Shown here in pieces: positions 1 through 10,734 of a stretch of DNA of 24,927 nucleotides (within the stretch, counting starts at the first letter, position 1; every line of letters begins with the position of its first letter). The stretch lies in NCBI GenBank assembly GCA_946803715.1, contig CAMPET010000019.1, positions 135,613-160,539 of the forward strand. Direction: 5' to 3'. The notes beneath the pieces were generated by a model. The model did no database searches. It saw only the letters and a program-made list of their open reading frames with translations, and was not told the origin of the DNA. The DNA comes from Beroe ovata. Its lineage: Eukaryota; Ctenophora; Nuda; Beroida; Beroidae. Position numbers and translations under genes: made by a program.

Positions 1-14
1 TGTGTGTGTGTGTG
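1..14. repeat. TG microsatellite at left edge
   Basis: Seven TG units starting at the first base; probably the end of a longer array. Confidence 0.9.
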
Positions 15-116
15 TTTAACTTCTTCCATCGTACCTCTCTTCTCTTTCTCTCTCTCCTTCTCCTCGGATATTTATATAATCGTCATGATATGGTATCTTG
101 TCTTTTCCTGCTGCAG

Positions 117-429
117 TACCGAGGCTCAATATAGCTCTCAATCATCTCTAGTGTCGGGAGACAACGTCCATTCCGGCCTCTTTCTCATGGACTTATTTTC
201 CAAAAGAAATTTCATCGATTGTCAAGGCATTTCCCCGACCTTGAAGCATTCCCAAACGTTTTTTTGGAAAAAAAACTCCAAGAAGCACAGACTCTCACAC
301 ATAGGTATATCCTGTCTCAGGAAAGCTCGACTGGACACAGTAGAGATTCTCCTCATGGTCGTACCTCTCACAATTCAGTTAGTGCTGATTCCGTATCTTC
401 CCCCCTCTGACGACTACTACATGTTGTAG
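117..429 (+). CDS. Possible 3' terminal exon of an upstream gene, frame-broken
   Basis: A pyrimidine-rich tract ending in TGCTGCAG at 116 looks like a splice acceptor. After it one frame reads TEAQYSSQSSLVSGDNVHSG and stays open to a TAG at 427-429, but its later part (hydrophobic runs such as ILLMVVPLTIQLVLI) looks less like the disordered start. Another frame is more coding-like from about 225 to 400 (HFPDLEAFPNVFLEKKLQEA, then a Ser/His-rich tail) and stops at 408-410. The frames could switch at the C4, T7, A8 or C6 runs at 233-236, 259-265, 268-275 and 400-405. This would fit a last exon carrying sequencing indels or a decayed exon. No clear AATAAA follows within 300 bases. No family is recognised and the reading frame is uncertain; it may also be chance. 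Confidence 0.3.
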
Positions 430-1454
430 TATTATCTACCTCAAAATGTTAAACACCAAATCTTGTTGACAGCCATATAAAACTGTATTTATTACCTGTC
501 TGGAAAAAGGAATACCTGATATATAGAAGTCTACATAACAGAATAAGGTATTGTGTGACGCGCGCGGGAAGGTTTTCACACCCCCCTCTCTCCCTCAGTG
601 CTTCCTCCTTCCTCAGTGCTTCGTTTTTCTCGGCGATGTTGCCGTGTGAATACCTATATATGTATCTAACACTATAGTAGGGCATGTGTGTTGTCTTGTG
701 CTGCACAGTCTGATTCTTGTGAAAAGAGTAAATTCTTCCCTGCCCTCGACTAGTCGCAGTCTTTCAATTTTCAGACTACTCCATTCAGAACTCAGTTACA
801 ATTGATAATTGACTTGTTTTTAACAATACACTGCCTAGCTAAGTCACGTTTAGAGGATATTATATGTTGCTCCTTCATAAAACACAGTTATCATACTTCG
901 TTTCCCTATTGCTCCTTCACAAAGATAGCGTACTACTCCTTTATCACCAAACAATGCTCTTGACACACCGTCATTATCCAGGTTGTCCGCGGTACCAATT
1001 ATCAACTGATTAAACCTCCCCGCCCCCCTCTCCTCTCCCCTCTCTATTAGCATACATACACTGCTGCTGCTGCGAGAGAGAGAGAGAGTGGTTTTGTTAA
1101 GGCACACGCCACACACAATCTCACATCCAATGGCTACATAGTACACACTCCAGTATACTACACGCTATTTAGTATTTATTAACCACCCTCTTTCCCCTAT
1201 TACATACCTGAATTGTACCTGTCTTGACTCTCAACCTGCCTATGGGGGAGTGCATGGCAACTTTATTGCTCTGATCCAGACCGGTTTTCTGGGACCAGAT
1301 TATGAACGAAACTCTGTAATTTTCATCTGCCATGCTGCATCGTTTGTTCCGAGTTTGCTATGGATTTCTTGCCTCCACACGATAATAGTTATGATCCACT
1401 GTTCTTAACAATTCTACGTTATTCCTCACACCCAGACCACTCATTGCCATAATA
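430..1454. other. Non-coding stretch upstream of block A
   Basis: No convincing coding frame is visible; the short reverse-strand frames here are composed of low-complexity translations of pyrimidine tracts. It contains C/T-rich runs (about 570-605 and 1015-1043), a short CTG run (1061-1070) and a GAGA run (1073-1088). A promoter or 5' untranslated exon for block A could lie here, but I see no clear TATA box in a position I can defend. Confidence 0.5.
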
Positions 1455-1460
1455 TTTCAG
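1455..1460 (+). promoter_or_regulatory. Probable splice acceptor before block A
   Basis: The sequence TTTCAG lies 20 bases before the block A ATG. The frame of that ATG has a TAA stop at 1450-1452, just before the site, so the exon beginning at 1461 would be mostly coding with a very short 5' leader. This suggests an untranslated first exon further left. If the site is not used, transcription could start directly upstream. Confidence 0.4.
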
Positions 1461-1479
1461 TATCCCAGAATGTTCCATT

Positions 1480-3658
1480 ATGTCCTCGGTCGGCACCCCG
1501 ATTTCCTCAGAATCCCGACTTATTACCGGCAGTAAAATCGCTAAACCCGGTATCCCGAAACTCCGATCCTCCGGCCCGTCAAAGCTGCCCTCCCGGACGC
1601 CATCAGTCCGGAAATCTAGCATAAAACCCCCTATTAGCACTAGCACCACACTCTCTGATAATGGGAGCACCAGCCCTAAACCTGTGCGGAAAAGTCTGAT
1701 CAAAGCCCCCGGGTCTAGCGTTCCAAAACACACGGACAACAAACCCACCCCTTCTCTCAAGCCCCGGAAATCATCCACATCCTCCAACGCTCCTAAACGC
1801 GGTAAACCAGGGGGTGCAGGAGGGGGTTCAACCCCAGGATCGAGTGATGGGAGTGGAGGTGCGAAATCCAAATCTGATCCCCCTCCACGATCATCTGCCG
1901 GTCCTGCACCCCCACCGCGATCTGGGGCCGGGATAAAGAGATCCGTCACTGCTCGACAATCAACCACGAAATCGCTGGCGGCCGCGGCGACCACTTCAAC
2001 CACCTCGTCCAAGACCAAGCTTTGCAAGCATCCGTCATTGGAGATGGAGCGGAGTGTTTCCAGTGGATCGAATGAGTCTGTTAAATCAAGGAGTACTCCG
2101 ACAACTGGGAGTAGGTCTGTTCCCACCAGATCTAAGATACGACAGCCCAGTACTCCTGCTAAGACGAGCGGGGTTCCAAAACGTCAGATCAAGCGACCAG
2201 CTGTGAGGAAGAGACCAGCTGAGCTGGATTTATCGAATGGGGGAGCGGGAACTGTGTCCGCAGTGAAGTACTCTGAACCTGGGGCTTTTGCTGATTCAAA
2301 ACGGAAATCACAGTCGATCAATAACTTGCAAGTCGAGAAGGTTCCGTTCGAGGACTCGTCTCCTAGGCTCAGAGGACGGTCCATGCCCAATGTCACAAGT
2401 CCCAGTGATCTCTTTCTCAACGAGTCTCTCCAAGCGAAGCTGGCACAGAATGAATCTAACCGTCAAGGGTTCATCCTGACCGATACTGATGCCTCTGTTG
2501 TTTCATGTCCGAGTTCCGACTTCCTCTCAACTTCCCCCGAAAATTCGGTCGTTGATCACACATCTGTTCTGACTCTCGACGACCTCAAGCTAACTGTCCG
2601 TGGTGATGACGATGACAACAGGAACATGACAATCTCGACCATCTCGAGTAGTGAGCTCATGTCGACCGATGACACTGATCGAGATGACGATTATGATGAC
2701 GTTCCCTATTCGTCTGAAGGGGAGCCAGGACGTAACATCACGCCTGTTTGTCGTGGTATCTCCTCCGTTATCTCCCAATCTGATACTCTCAATGATCTCT
2801 CCGATCCAAACCGATCCCCCGCAAGCAATCTGAACATCACGCTCGATGAATACGGAGCGGTAGATGAAGATTCGACTCCGGAAAAAGTGGGACCGATCCC
2901 GCGATCAGTTGTCCTCCCCGGAGTAAAGAAGCAGGTCATATCTCATGATGATTGGAACAAATCTGCCATCATCTCACACCTGATAACCTCTCCCGAGGAT
3001 AATTTCCGTGATGCAACGAGGACATCATCGGATCGGGAGTTGTATTACGATAGCTCCGATCTCAACACGAATACATCTTCGGGTGAAGAGGAGGAGGGGA
3101 CTGCTAAAGAGATCAACACGGCTGTTAACCAAAACATGTCAACATCGCTGAAAGATAAAGCTGTAACCAAGGAGATAGATATTGATATCAAACGTTCCGA
3201 TGGTGACAGAACTGTTGTCAAGGAAACCGATGCTGATATTCTCACACCTGAACCGATGTTGTTCCACGACGAAACTCCAGAGGATTACAATGATATGTTA
3301 ACACCTCTAAAGGGAGATGGCGACCCTCTGGCGATGCTGGATTTCAAAAACTTCCGTCCTTCTTCTCTTCCTGCCATGGAAGAGGGGAGAAACCCCAAAC
3401 TCCGGACAGCCCCTGCTTGTTACACTCTTCCCGCCAAATTTCCCGTTGAGGAAGTCTCGTATTTCTCCCGGAATCAGCGCTCGATTCGCCCTAGTAAGCG
3501 ACGGAGTTTGCTAGTCAGATCTTCGTCACTGGACAAGAAGCACATTGTGAGTGAAGCTAGCCCAGATACAGGGCCTGCTGACGGACTCTATATTGTTCAG
3601 AGTTTGAACCCAAGTACACCGATATCCATCACCGATAGGGAATTCTTGGGAACGCCTG
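1480..3658 (+). CDS. Block A exon 1: large disordered Ser/Pro/Arg-rich N-terminal exon
   Basis: ATG at 1480 opens 726 complete codons plus one base. A TAA in the same frame at 1450-1452 makes this ATG the likely start. The exon ends at the donor CTG|GTAAGT (3658/3659); reading on meets a stop at 3685-3687 inside the intron. Residues 1-270 are highly basic and rich in Ser, Pro, Thr and Lys, with stretches like GSKIAKPGIPKLRSSGPSKL that resemble the linker regions of microtubule plus-end proteins (SKLP at 34-37 is close to the SxIP EB-binding motif). Residues about 320-640 are acidic and Asp/Ser/Thr-rich. A basic Ser-rich patch (RPSKRRSLLVRSSSLDKK) lies near residue 680. There is no folded domain or membrane segment I can identify. 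The microtubule resemblance is compositional only. I do not recognise the family. Confidence 0.85.
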
Positions 3659-3794
3659 GTAAGTTTAATTTAAGCCACCGTATCTAAAATTTCTTCCAAA
3701 ATGAGACTGTATTTTTTCTTCGAAGTAAATCTCTCATCATTGAACTCAAATTTTCTTTTCGCTTTCAATCTTCCCTTCATCTCCCCTCTCTCAG
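3659..3794 (+). other. Intron between block A exons
   Basis: 136 bases from GTAAGT to a long pyrimidine tract ending CTCTCTCAG. It holds in-frame stops relative to exon 1. The one leftover base of exon 1 (G) joins AA of the next exon to make GAA, so the frame continues. Both splice sites match animal consensus. Confidence 0.85.
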
Positions 3795-4219
3795 AAATTC
3801 TCGTCACAACCAACACGCCCACCGCCCTCGGCCCAAGCAGCTCCTCCCAAACCCCCTCTCCCCCGCCTCCACCCCCTCCTGAAGTAAAACCTCGAGTAAT
3901 CCTCCGCAATAAGATAAACCGAAACAACGACTTAGTCCGGAGATTCAGCGAAACCCAAGTGTTTCGTCTCCACAAGGAAAAGTACTTGAAACAGAAGGAA
4001 AATGAGGGGAAGTATAACTCCTGCCCGGTTCCGGCGTCCCCTGACGCTAAAATTGAGGGTGCCGCCGGTGCTAACGCAAGATACATCAAAGCGAAGGGAT
4101 TTGTGAAGCGGGTTAGTTCGATGCTGACACCGACAACAAGACCGAGGGTGTTGATGAGGAAGAGTAGGGATAGTTTCGGATCTACATGGTCCATCAACTT
4201 TGATAGTAGCAGCTCTGAG
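3795..4219 (+). CDS. Block A exon 2: proline tract and basic conserved-looking segment
   Basis: 425 bases encoding residues 727-868 of the spliced product. It begins EILVTTNTPTAL, contains seven consecutive prolines (about 749-755, a candidate SH3/EVH1/profilin ligand), then a basic, probably helical segment (LRNKINRNNDLVRRFSETQV) and a Lys/Arg-rich end (AKGFVKRVSSMLTPTTRPRV). Two similar short strings occur, KPRVILRNK and RPRVLMRKS, about 85 residues apart. The exon ends at the donor GAG|GTTAGT in phase 0; without splicing, a stop comes at 4244-4246. Total spliced length through this exon is 2604 bases, exactly 868 codons. The following exon is not visible in the next 15 kb. No family recognised. 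Confidence 0.8.
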
Positions 4220-4246
4220 GTTAGTCAGATTTTCTTTTGTTTGTAG

Positions 4247-5134
4247 CACATTTCATTTTTTGATCAGCGCACGCCATTTCATTGAAAGTTCGTGATCTAT
4301 GCAATTTTCCAATTATAACAGTTCAATGTTGTACTGGAATGTTAAGAATCAGCACCCTCAAAAACTGCGAAAGTCCATTCTTCCGTTACCAAGTGCGATG
4401 TTTCAGTACACATCACAATACATCATCGACTTTGACGTATTACATACGAAGTTTGGGTGTATAAACCCGACATGTAAACCCCGTGTTGGGAAGTGTCGAC
4501 AGTTCGCGGCATAGGTCAGCGTTATTTTGAGGCTGGGAAATTTTGTGGAAGTTGCAGCTGCATAATTTACTGGTTGCATAAATACACACTGCAATGATCT
4601 AAATTTGGAATGTCTCATCACGCCACATAAATCGCGATTGATGTCTCGACGCTTTTTGCGCGTCGCGCGCTACGCTGACTCAACGAATTGCCACAAAATT
4701 GTCACAAAATATTATCATGGTGGTGCGATCGTGGAAAAATAACGATATTTTAATGAAGTGAAAATGATCACGTACCAAAATAGCAATTTTAACACCCTCC
4801 GTCATTAAAAACCCTTTAATTTGGGTGGGTGTTAATAAGATCTTATGATATTCATTTTAGGGTTTTAAATTTGGGTTCGTGTTTTATAAGGGTGTGTCTC
4901 TCACATTGTTCACACCCCTCATTCATCTAGGGACTAGGGAGAGAGGGCGTGAGGGGTGGTTGGAGCAGGATCTGTAGGGGATTCAGTATTTTTCTCATTT
5001 TCCTGAGCATACATATTATTTGATGTGTTGTCTTGGGTAATTTGATCTATTGTATTGAATTTGAATTGGCATTCTGCATAATTCTCATATATTATTCTCT
5101 ACAAGACGTTTAATCATTCGTGGATAATTTGTCA
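4247..5134. other. Non-coding, probably start of a very long intron
   Basis: No coding frame with splice signals is visible. It contains a CG-rich patch (about 4650-4675) in otherwise AT-rich DNA and an imperfect inverted pair AACACCC (4791-4797) and GGGTGTT (about 4827-4833). A somewhat similar GGGTGTTAA/ACACCC arrangement occurs at 21749-21790, which may mark remnants of a short repeat family. Confidence 0.4.
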
Positions 5135-5431
5135 TCAATTCAGATGGCTTGCTTGATTGTTTATGTTGTACATGTCAAAGCTAGTGCAAATGACAGGAGC
5201 ATTTTTGCAATTTTGTAATTGCGTGGAGTACTTTTCTGTGTTATTTTCTATTTTTACACTGTATATCCGCCCGTCAGGCTGTATTTTTCTGTCGAAAGAA
5301 TTGTGATAAGCTATCACCTTGATAGTTGATACCCGGTCATTTGCTGACCCCTGGAAGACCACAGTCGTGAGTCGTCCAGTTTCAGTCTCAACAAGTTTCC
5401 ACTTATCCTCGTATTTCACCTCGAATCCCAC
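5135..5431 (-). CDS. Orphan antisense open frame of 98 codons, doubtful
   Basis: On the reverse strand a frame runs from 5431 to a TGA at 5135. Its translation is mixed-composition and globular-looking (for example VGFEVKYEDKWKLVETETGR and GRIYSVKIENNTEKYSTQL), with four cysteine-containing short segments, unlike the repetitive translations elsewhere in this interval. There is no ATG at the left end: the frame opens with GTG directly after an in-frame TAG. That TAG could be part of a splice acceptor (TAATAG|GTGGG), but the preceding reverse-strand sequence is purine-rich, which is poor for an acceptor. It could be a last exon of a nested reverse gene, a decayed retrocopy, or transposon-derived. 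No family recognised. Confidence 0.3.
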   Translation of the reverse strand: MGFEVKYEDKWKLVETETGRLTTVVFQGSANDRVSTIKVIAYHNSFDRKIQPDGRIYSVKIENNTEKYSTQLQNCKNAPVICTSFDMYNINNQASHLN

Positions 5432-5479
5432 CTATTACTCAGATGCTTTCCCCTCTCCCACGCACTTTGCTATGTAATA

Positions 5480-5493
5480 GTTACCATAGCAAC
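5480..5493. promoter_or_regulatory. X-box-like palindrome (GTTACCATAGCAAC)
   Basis: Fourteen-base imperfect palindrome matching the RFX factor X-box pattern GTTRCC-AT-GGYAAC in both half-sites. It is one of about a dozen such sites in the window. Whether it binds RFX is inference. Confidence 0.35.
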
Positions 5494-5860
5494 GCACTTC
5501 CACCACTTTTACCATCTTCTCAACCCCTAACATCTATCCCTGTCCTCTATATTTAACAATTTAGAGCTTCATTTTATTCTTGGCACGGATTTGGAGTGAG
5601 AATTTTCACATATATCTCGTAGTGATTTTCATTTATTCTCTGAAACCATAGTTGGATAATAAATATTCCCCTATTTACCCCTCACGCTTTATTAATTGAA
5701 ATTCACTCTGCGTTATTTGAATCCCTGACATAAATCACAAACTGTTTACCCGATTTGTTCTAAAATACGTCTTTAATCTTGACCTGCGACAATCAACAAC
5801 GCTACACTATTAAACATCATCCAAGCGTAACATATCGTCACTTTGTACCGAATTTAATCA

Positions 5861-5888
5861 ACCACACAGACTCACACAGACACACACA

Positions 5889-5924
<36 letters not shown>

Positions 5925-5959
5925 NAGACACACACGCACACACACACACACACACAGAC
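5861..5959. repeat. CA microsatellite with single N
   Basis: Nearly pure CA dinucleotide run with occasional AGA and CG interruptions. A single N at 5925 sits inside it, most likely a contig join or an unresolved repeat length, so the true array length is unknown. Confidence 0.95.
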
Positions 5960-6061
5960 GCATAACTTACGATCAATCATCACCATTCACCCTATATCTC
6001 ACCGTGATGTTAAACCTTGTGATGACACCAGTTAACATTTGCCACATTGTCACGATAATCG

Positions 6062-6075
6062 GTTGTCATGGTTAC
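6062..6075. promoter_or_regulatory. X-box-like palindrome (GTTGTCATGGTTAC)
   Basis: Matches the RFX X-box arrangement with both half-sites. The identical 14-mer recurs at 13576-13589, which suggests either selection for the motif or spread by a repeat. Confidence 0.35.
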
Positions 6076-7218
6076 CGCATACACGCATGTTCCAGTGGTG
6101 ACCATCATGATTTTTGAATCCGGGTTTGATAACGATTCAACCTCTCACGGTTTGTACGGAGATCGCCGAAGATTATTTCTGCCTCACTTGAGTGATTCCG
6201 ATTTTGGAATCCCATTTTGGATTTTCATAATAATTGTGAAGATGTTTGTCCAGCACTACCCCCAATTTGACCTTATCTGGGGTACTTGAAACTGTTTATC
6301 TCCCAATCAAGAGCTGGGATATAATAGTTTTTGTGACATTTCCGTCTAGTCACTCACACACACGCATGAGCGGTGAGCGCGAGCGACGAATCTTAATTTC
6401 AATTTCTCTAATTTGATTGTCTAGACCATTTGCAGCTTATCACGCCCTCTCTTAGCATGACACACGGTTACAATTCTCGAGTTTCGAGGAGCTATTCTCG
6501 TGTTCTTTGGTGCGCCTCATCTTCGATAGTGTGACAGTGTTAACGCCAGATTTACCAACAAAACTTCTCTTCTCCACGCGCTGACCGCGCTTTGGCCTAC
6601 TGATGGACAACTATAATTGAATCTCTGATAGATCAGTTAATTATTTGCCGATACCTTCCTGATTACTTCATATAAGTGAGGCTCGTGCCCTCTTGTGGCT
6701 CATCACTCGTTCATAATGTGATATGTAATCGAAATTAGAAACCACCGCACATCGGTGTATAGTATCTGTTACGTCATCATAGAGTAACCGTTACGGTGAA
6801 CTGTTACTCTTTTTGTTACCACTCCCATAGTCTTGAATTGCTAGGGGATGAGTTAACTCATAATCTGATTTGGTGATCAATTGCTACACCCTATCTAGTT
6901 GTGTTCACTATTTTAGCGTCGGCCCCGTCTATGAGAAAACTCTCATGAAAGCTGACAAATAAGTAGTAGGAGTCATTCAAAGATCCCTAAACTCCGCCTT
7001 ACGTCATTTCAATCTTCCTCTGCTTGTCAAATTGAGTGGTTCTCAAACCAATTTGTCTATCATGACCAAATAAGGTATAATTGCTGTTGATGGAGGGGAC
7101 ATGTGTTTATATGAGCACGAGCGTATCCCAATTAGCAACTCATTAATTCCCCCCGTGTAGTGGTTGAGTTTGAGTATGCGCCTTGGTGTGGTTTTGCGCT
7201 AGTGTGGTTTTGCGCCGA

Positions 7219-7266
7219 TGTGTGTATGTGTGTCTGTGTGTGCGTGTTTGTGCGTGTGTCTGTGAG
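7219..7266. repeat. Imperfect TG microsatellite
   Basis: TG run with TA, TC and CG interruptions, directly after two copies of GTGTGGTTTTGCGC. Confidence 0.85.
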
Positions 7267-8713
7267 TGAAATATTTTTTATGTGTTCCGATAGAATGGAC
7301 CATGGTGTGATGGTGTTGATGTGAGATACTCTCTGGAGCGAGCATAGATAGAGATGTTGTTGTTTATCTCTTCGTAAATTCTAGAAGTTTCCCTTTAGTT
7401 TTTCACGAGTTCCTTTGTTTGGAAGATTATCTTTGATGTCGGAATATAGCTCTTTGGCCACCCATCAGTTTGGCGAAGTTTAAATTTCACTTTTTATTCG
7501 ATCACCATCGCGGCCATTATTGATTAGGCAATCTGAGGATGAAGATAGAAGATTAGATTTCCATTAGATTGAGTGTCATGAATCTCCTTACATCATGACT
7601 AGATGATATCTACATGATATCTTGGAATAAACAAGTTGACACCGGATTTGTGTGACGTATAGCGACAACAGTTGTGGTCCTCAGATAGCGAGATATACAT
7701 TCTCAGTAGCTACTCAAGCTCATTCCTTTGAAAGTCTGGTCGACAATTCGCGCTGGGTGTCAGCCAAGTATACTTGCACTAAATAACAAGATGAAAATTG
7801 CGATTAAAGTTTAAATTGTGATGTATGCCGTACAATTCTATGTGAAGTGATACCGAAGTCCATTATCTGGTTTTCATTATGTAGTTGCGGTTACATATTC
7901 AACGTTTATCCATGCTGTTTTTTCTATATATCCACGGATATTGTTCATCAGATTTCCCATACTTTGTTTGGCTATTGTTTCTACTTTTCTGTCGTTATGA
8001 ATGGCTGACACACGTTTTATACACGTCAACGACACGTCAATGGAGTGGGAAATTGTAAAGTTGTGGTTAACTTTATGTGAGAGTGGATGACTTTTATCGA
8101 ATCAAATCACTTTAAGTGACACGTGCCAGTTGTGTGAGCAAAATATATGACTCTTGCAGTTTCCACATTTCAAGTGACGCACAAAGTGCTGAATACAACC
8201 CTTCGAATTTTCAATTTTCTCCGTATTCATTTTTAAATAATTTTTCGACTCAGAATTGATTTCCCCTCAATGATTTCTAGCAGTGAAAGGCGCCGATTGT
8301 AATTGATAAGTTAAAAGGTTTTATACTCGTCACAAGTAATTGACAATGCATTGCCTATTGTGGTCACTCCTACCTCAAGTTATTAAATTTCATTGATTTT
8401 CCTCTCTGACATCACTATTTGGAAAGTTAAACATCTCTCCGTTTTTCAAAGGATGTTCCGATGAAAATGACGTTGATGATATTGTTTTGCTACCTGTCCC
8501 TGCTATCTGAGCATAAACAGATGATTCATCTCTTGTTTACGTTTTCAATTGTCATGAGTAGCAATTCGGATGAATTTACCGAAAATTTCCAGTGAATCTA
8601 CATTGGAAATTCCAACTAACAACTTGGGCAAATCGATACCCCATGATCAGTAGTTGGATATGAAGTCTAGACTCCTGATAATATGTAAGGTCATTTTTCA
8701 GAGGGTCCAAGAT

Positions 8714-8753
8714 AAATATAGAGTCCAACTATCCGAGCCAGGACTCTATATTT
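8714..8753. repeat. Perfect 13 bp hairpin
   Basis: AAATATAGAGTCC (8714-8726) is exactly reverse-complemented at 8741-8753 across a 14-base loop. The stem could form in DNA or RNA. It may be a small terminal-inverted-repeat remnant; no target duplication is evident. Confidence 0.6.
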
Positions 8754-8848
8754 GTGACTCTGGACTATTAGCATCCACTCACTCATCAGGTACACTCGTA
8801 CATGTATAAATCGTGTATGAAACTACAAATGACTTTCTCCCCCAAATT

Positions 8849-8862
8849 GTTGCCATGGAAAC
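8849..8862. promoter_or_regulatory. X-box-like palindrome (GTTGCCATGGAAAC)
   Basis: Closest match in the window to the canonical RFX X-box; the core GTTGCCATGG is intact and the second half-site is GAAAC. Functional role is inferred. Confidence 0.45.
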
Positions 8863-9681
8863 ACATGATGTGAGACTCTACTCTTTGAATTTCAGTTGCG
8901 GAGATTTATATTTCCTTGCGTTTGGAAAACAAATTTGCATAGTCGCAGTGATTTTATAGGTGATAAGTGCTGTAACAACTTGACATATTACTGAATGATA
9001 TCACACTATTATTGTCATGGTCTTGAAATATCTGTATTTGTTGACTGTTCTAACTTTCTTCCTATGATATTGACTGCATCTTTCTTTTTGACATGTTTTT
9101 CTCACAATTACCCTGGGCCATAGTTTAAACAGTGCTTGTGCTTTTGGCCTTGTGGCCTAGGAAGATTTGTTAAACAGCGACAAGGTTTTGTGACGCTGAC
9201 TGAATATATCATTTCTTGCTGATAAAACTGAGGATACGCAACGAAATTAGTGGGTCTGAATTGTGCATAAAGTCTGCAAAAATTTTTAGCACGTCAATTG
9301 TTTGAGAAAGTTCGTGGGATTTTTCCCATTGTTCTAATTTGCAAAGACATCGGAACAGTGTAGAGGTGACAGTTAGGAACCGAACTTTTCTGCTACCAAT
9401 AAAAAAGATGTTTTCTACAAACAAATTTCAACAAAAAAACCCATTCTCATGGTGTTTAGCAGTCACTAAAACACAATCCCTGCTTGTTGGCATGGCTCCA
9501 AAACCATTTCTGCCTGCCTGCGGGGCATTATGATATATATATTCCTGGCACAAGTCCAAGTCGAGATACCACACAGGGCTATATTGCCCCTGGGCTATTG
9601 TTAGCTATCCTACTGCTGACTCATTGCCACCTCAATTATACACCAGGAGTAATGTTCTGTGTGGTGAATGTACATAAACCA

Positions 9682-9756
9682 CACGTGATAACGTCACGTG
9701 TATAATAGTTGTACCACGTGACTTGGTGCGCGATCAATCAGATCGCGCGCAGCACC
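9682..9756. promoter_or_regulatory. Triple E-box cluster with adjacent GC hairpin
   Basis: CACGTG occurs at 9682-9687, 9695-9700 and 9715-9720, within 39 bases. Directly after it GCGCGATC (9728-9735) is reverse-complemented at 9741-9748 across a five-base loop, with outer GGTGC/GCACC also paired apart from a small bulge. CACGTG is the binding site class of bHLH-zip factors (Myc/Max, USF, MITF/TFE). The compact cluster looks like an enhancer or a hidden promoter, but no exon is seen beside it. Confidence 0.35.
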
Positions 9757-10734
9757 TCAGGGCTATCATTGTGTGTACCACTGTATTGCCTGAGGGCAAT
9801 TATCTCAGACATTCCACAACATCCTCTCTTGCGTGTGTGTGCTTGGTAATTGTGATCTCCGAGCTTTGTTGAATAAATTATGTAGGGTATTTATACCATA
9901 TATGGTCAAGATGAAGTTTATTTCGAAAAATGGTGACCCATTTCTTGTCTCTGTATATTTTCGTGAAAAATATGTTTCCGGAGTTGTAATGGTTTTAGTG
10001 AGCTACTACCTACTGATCTGAGAGATTTCTTCTTTTCGAGGGAATAGATTCCCTTTCTCCAATCTTTTTCTGCAGACGATGATTTTTCTGAAGATGATTC
10101 CATGTCTATGCTTGACTACCAAGCTTCGTACTTTCTATTTGCTGCTTTCATCAGAGCTTGAACACGGCAACCGTCACGGCAGTCATGGTAAACCTCATTC
10201 ATTACCGCTTATTGTTATAGAGCTCTGCATAATCCAACGACAATTCCACATACACGCTGGTCTGTCAATCAACGTTTGCCGATGTTAATAATCATGATGA
10301 TATACAATAATGTTGTTTTAATAGGTTGTTAATACGATAACGCGTGCTGTTAAAAGCTCCTCGCAACCGACCAGCTTCAAAGGAGGGCTCCTCATTATAG
10401 CCAGGGTTTTAACATCATTCCCGCCCTCGATATGATACGGTAGATATATCCTATTATACTGCGATATCACACACACACGCCTATATTCTTGTTTATCGAT
10501 GATTGTTGACCGTGTAGTATTGAGGACCATATAGGTAGCTGGTAGAGGGAGGGGTGGAGATATATCAGAGTTTAATGAGGAGAAGAGAGAGGAAGAGAAG
10601 GGTATGAGGGGTGTCAGGAGTATGAGAAAAAGTATATAGGCGTGTCGACTGGTCTGAATTGTGTGGAGAAAAGCTGACGCTATACAGTAATCGATTGGTG
10701 GTCTTCATTGCTGCTTTACCAAGCATGAGTTCTT

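Larger units (their letters stand above)
5960..8700. other. Long gene-free interval
   Basis: AT-rich sequence with stops in all frames at short intervals. It holds an X-box-like palindrome at 6062-6075, a two-unit repeat of GTGTGGTTTTGCGC at about 7187-7216, and a TG-rich microsatellite at 7219-7266. I see no exon with credible splice sites. Confidence 0.5.
8754..10734. other. Gene-free interval with regulatory-looking islands
   Basis: No supportable exon. It holds a strong X-box-like palindrome at 8849-8862, a reverse open frame at 9209-9424 that lacks splice context, and a cluster of E-boxes next to a GC-rich hairpin at 9682-9756. Confidence 0.45.

Noticed and set aside
1419-2126. 235-codon reverse open frame under block A
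   Set aside because: It mirrors the block A coding frame; its translation (runs of Gly, Pro, Asp, Leu) is the expected antisense of Ser/Pro-rich codons, and the + frame has splice and start support.
1480-3658. Assigning block A to a named microtubule plus-end family such as neuron navigators
   Set aside because: Only composition and a near-SxIP motif support it; there is no diagnostic domain in the window.
5779-6117. Open frame of 112 codons through the CA microsatellite
   Set aside because: The length comes from the CA repeat read as His-Thr; not a gene.
6068-6289. 73-codon forward open frame near the CA repeat
   Set aside because: Starts inside an X-box-like motif, lacks splice sites and has no recognisable domain.
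9209-9424. 71-codon reverse open frame
   Set aside because: Reads somewhat protein-like but has no initiator ATG that I can confirm as real, no neighbouring exon and no known motif.
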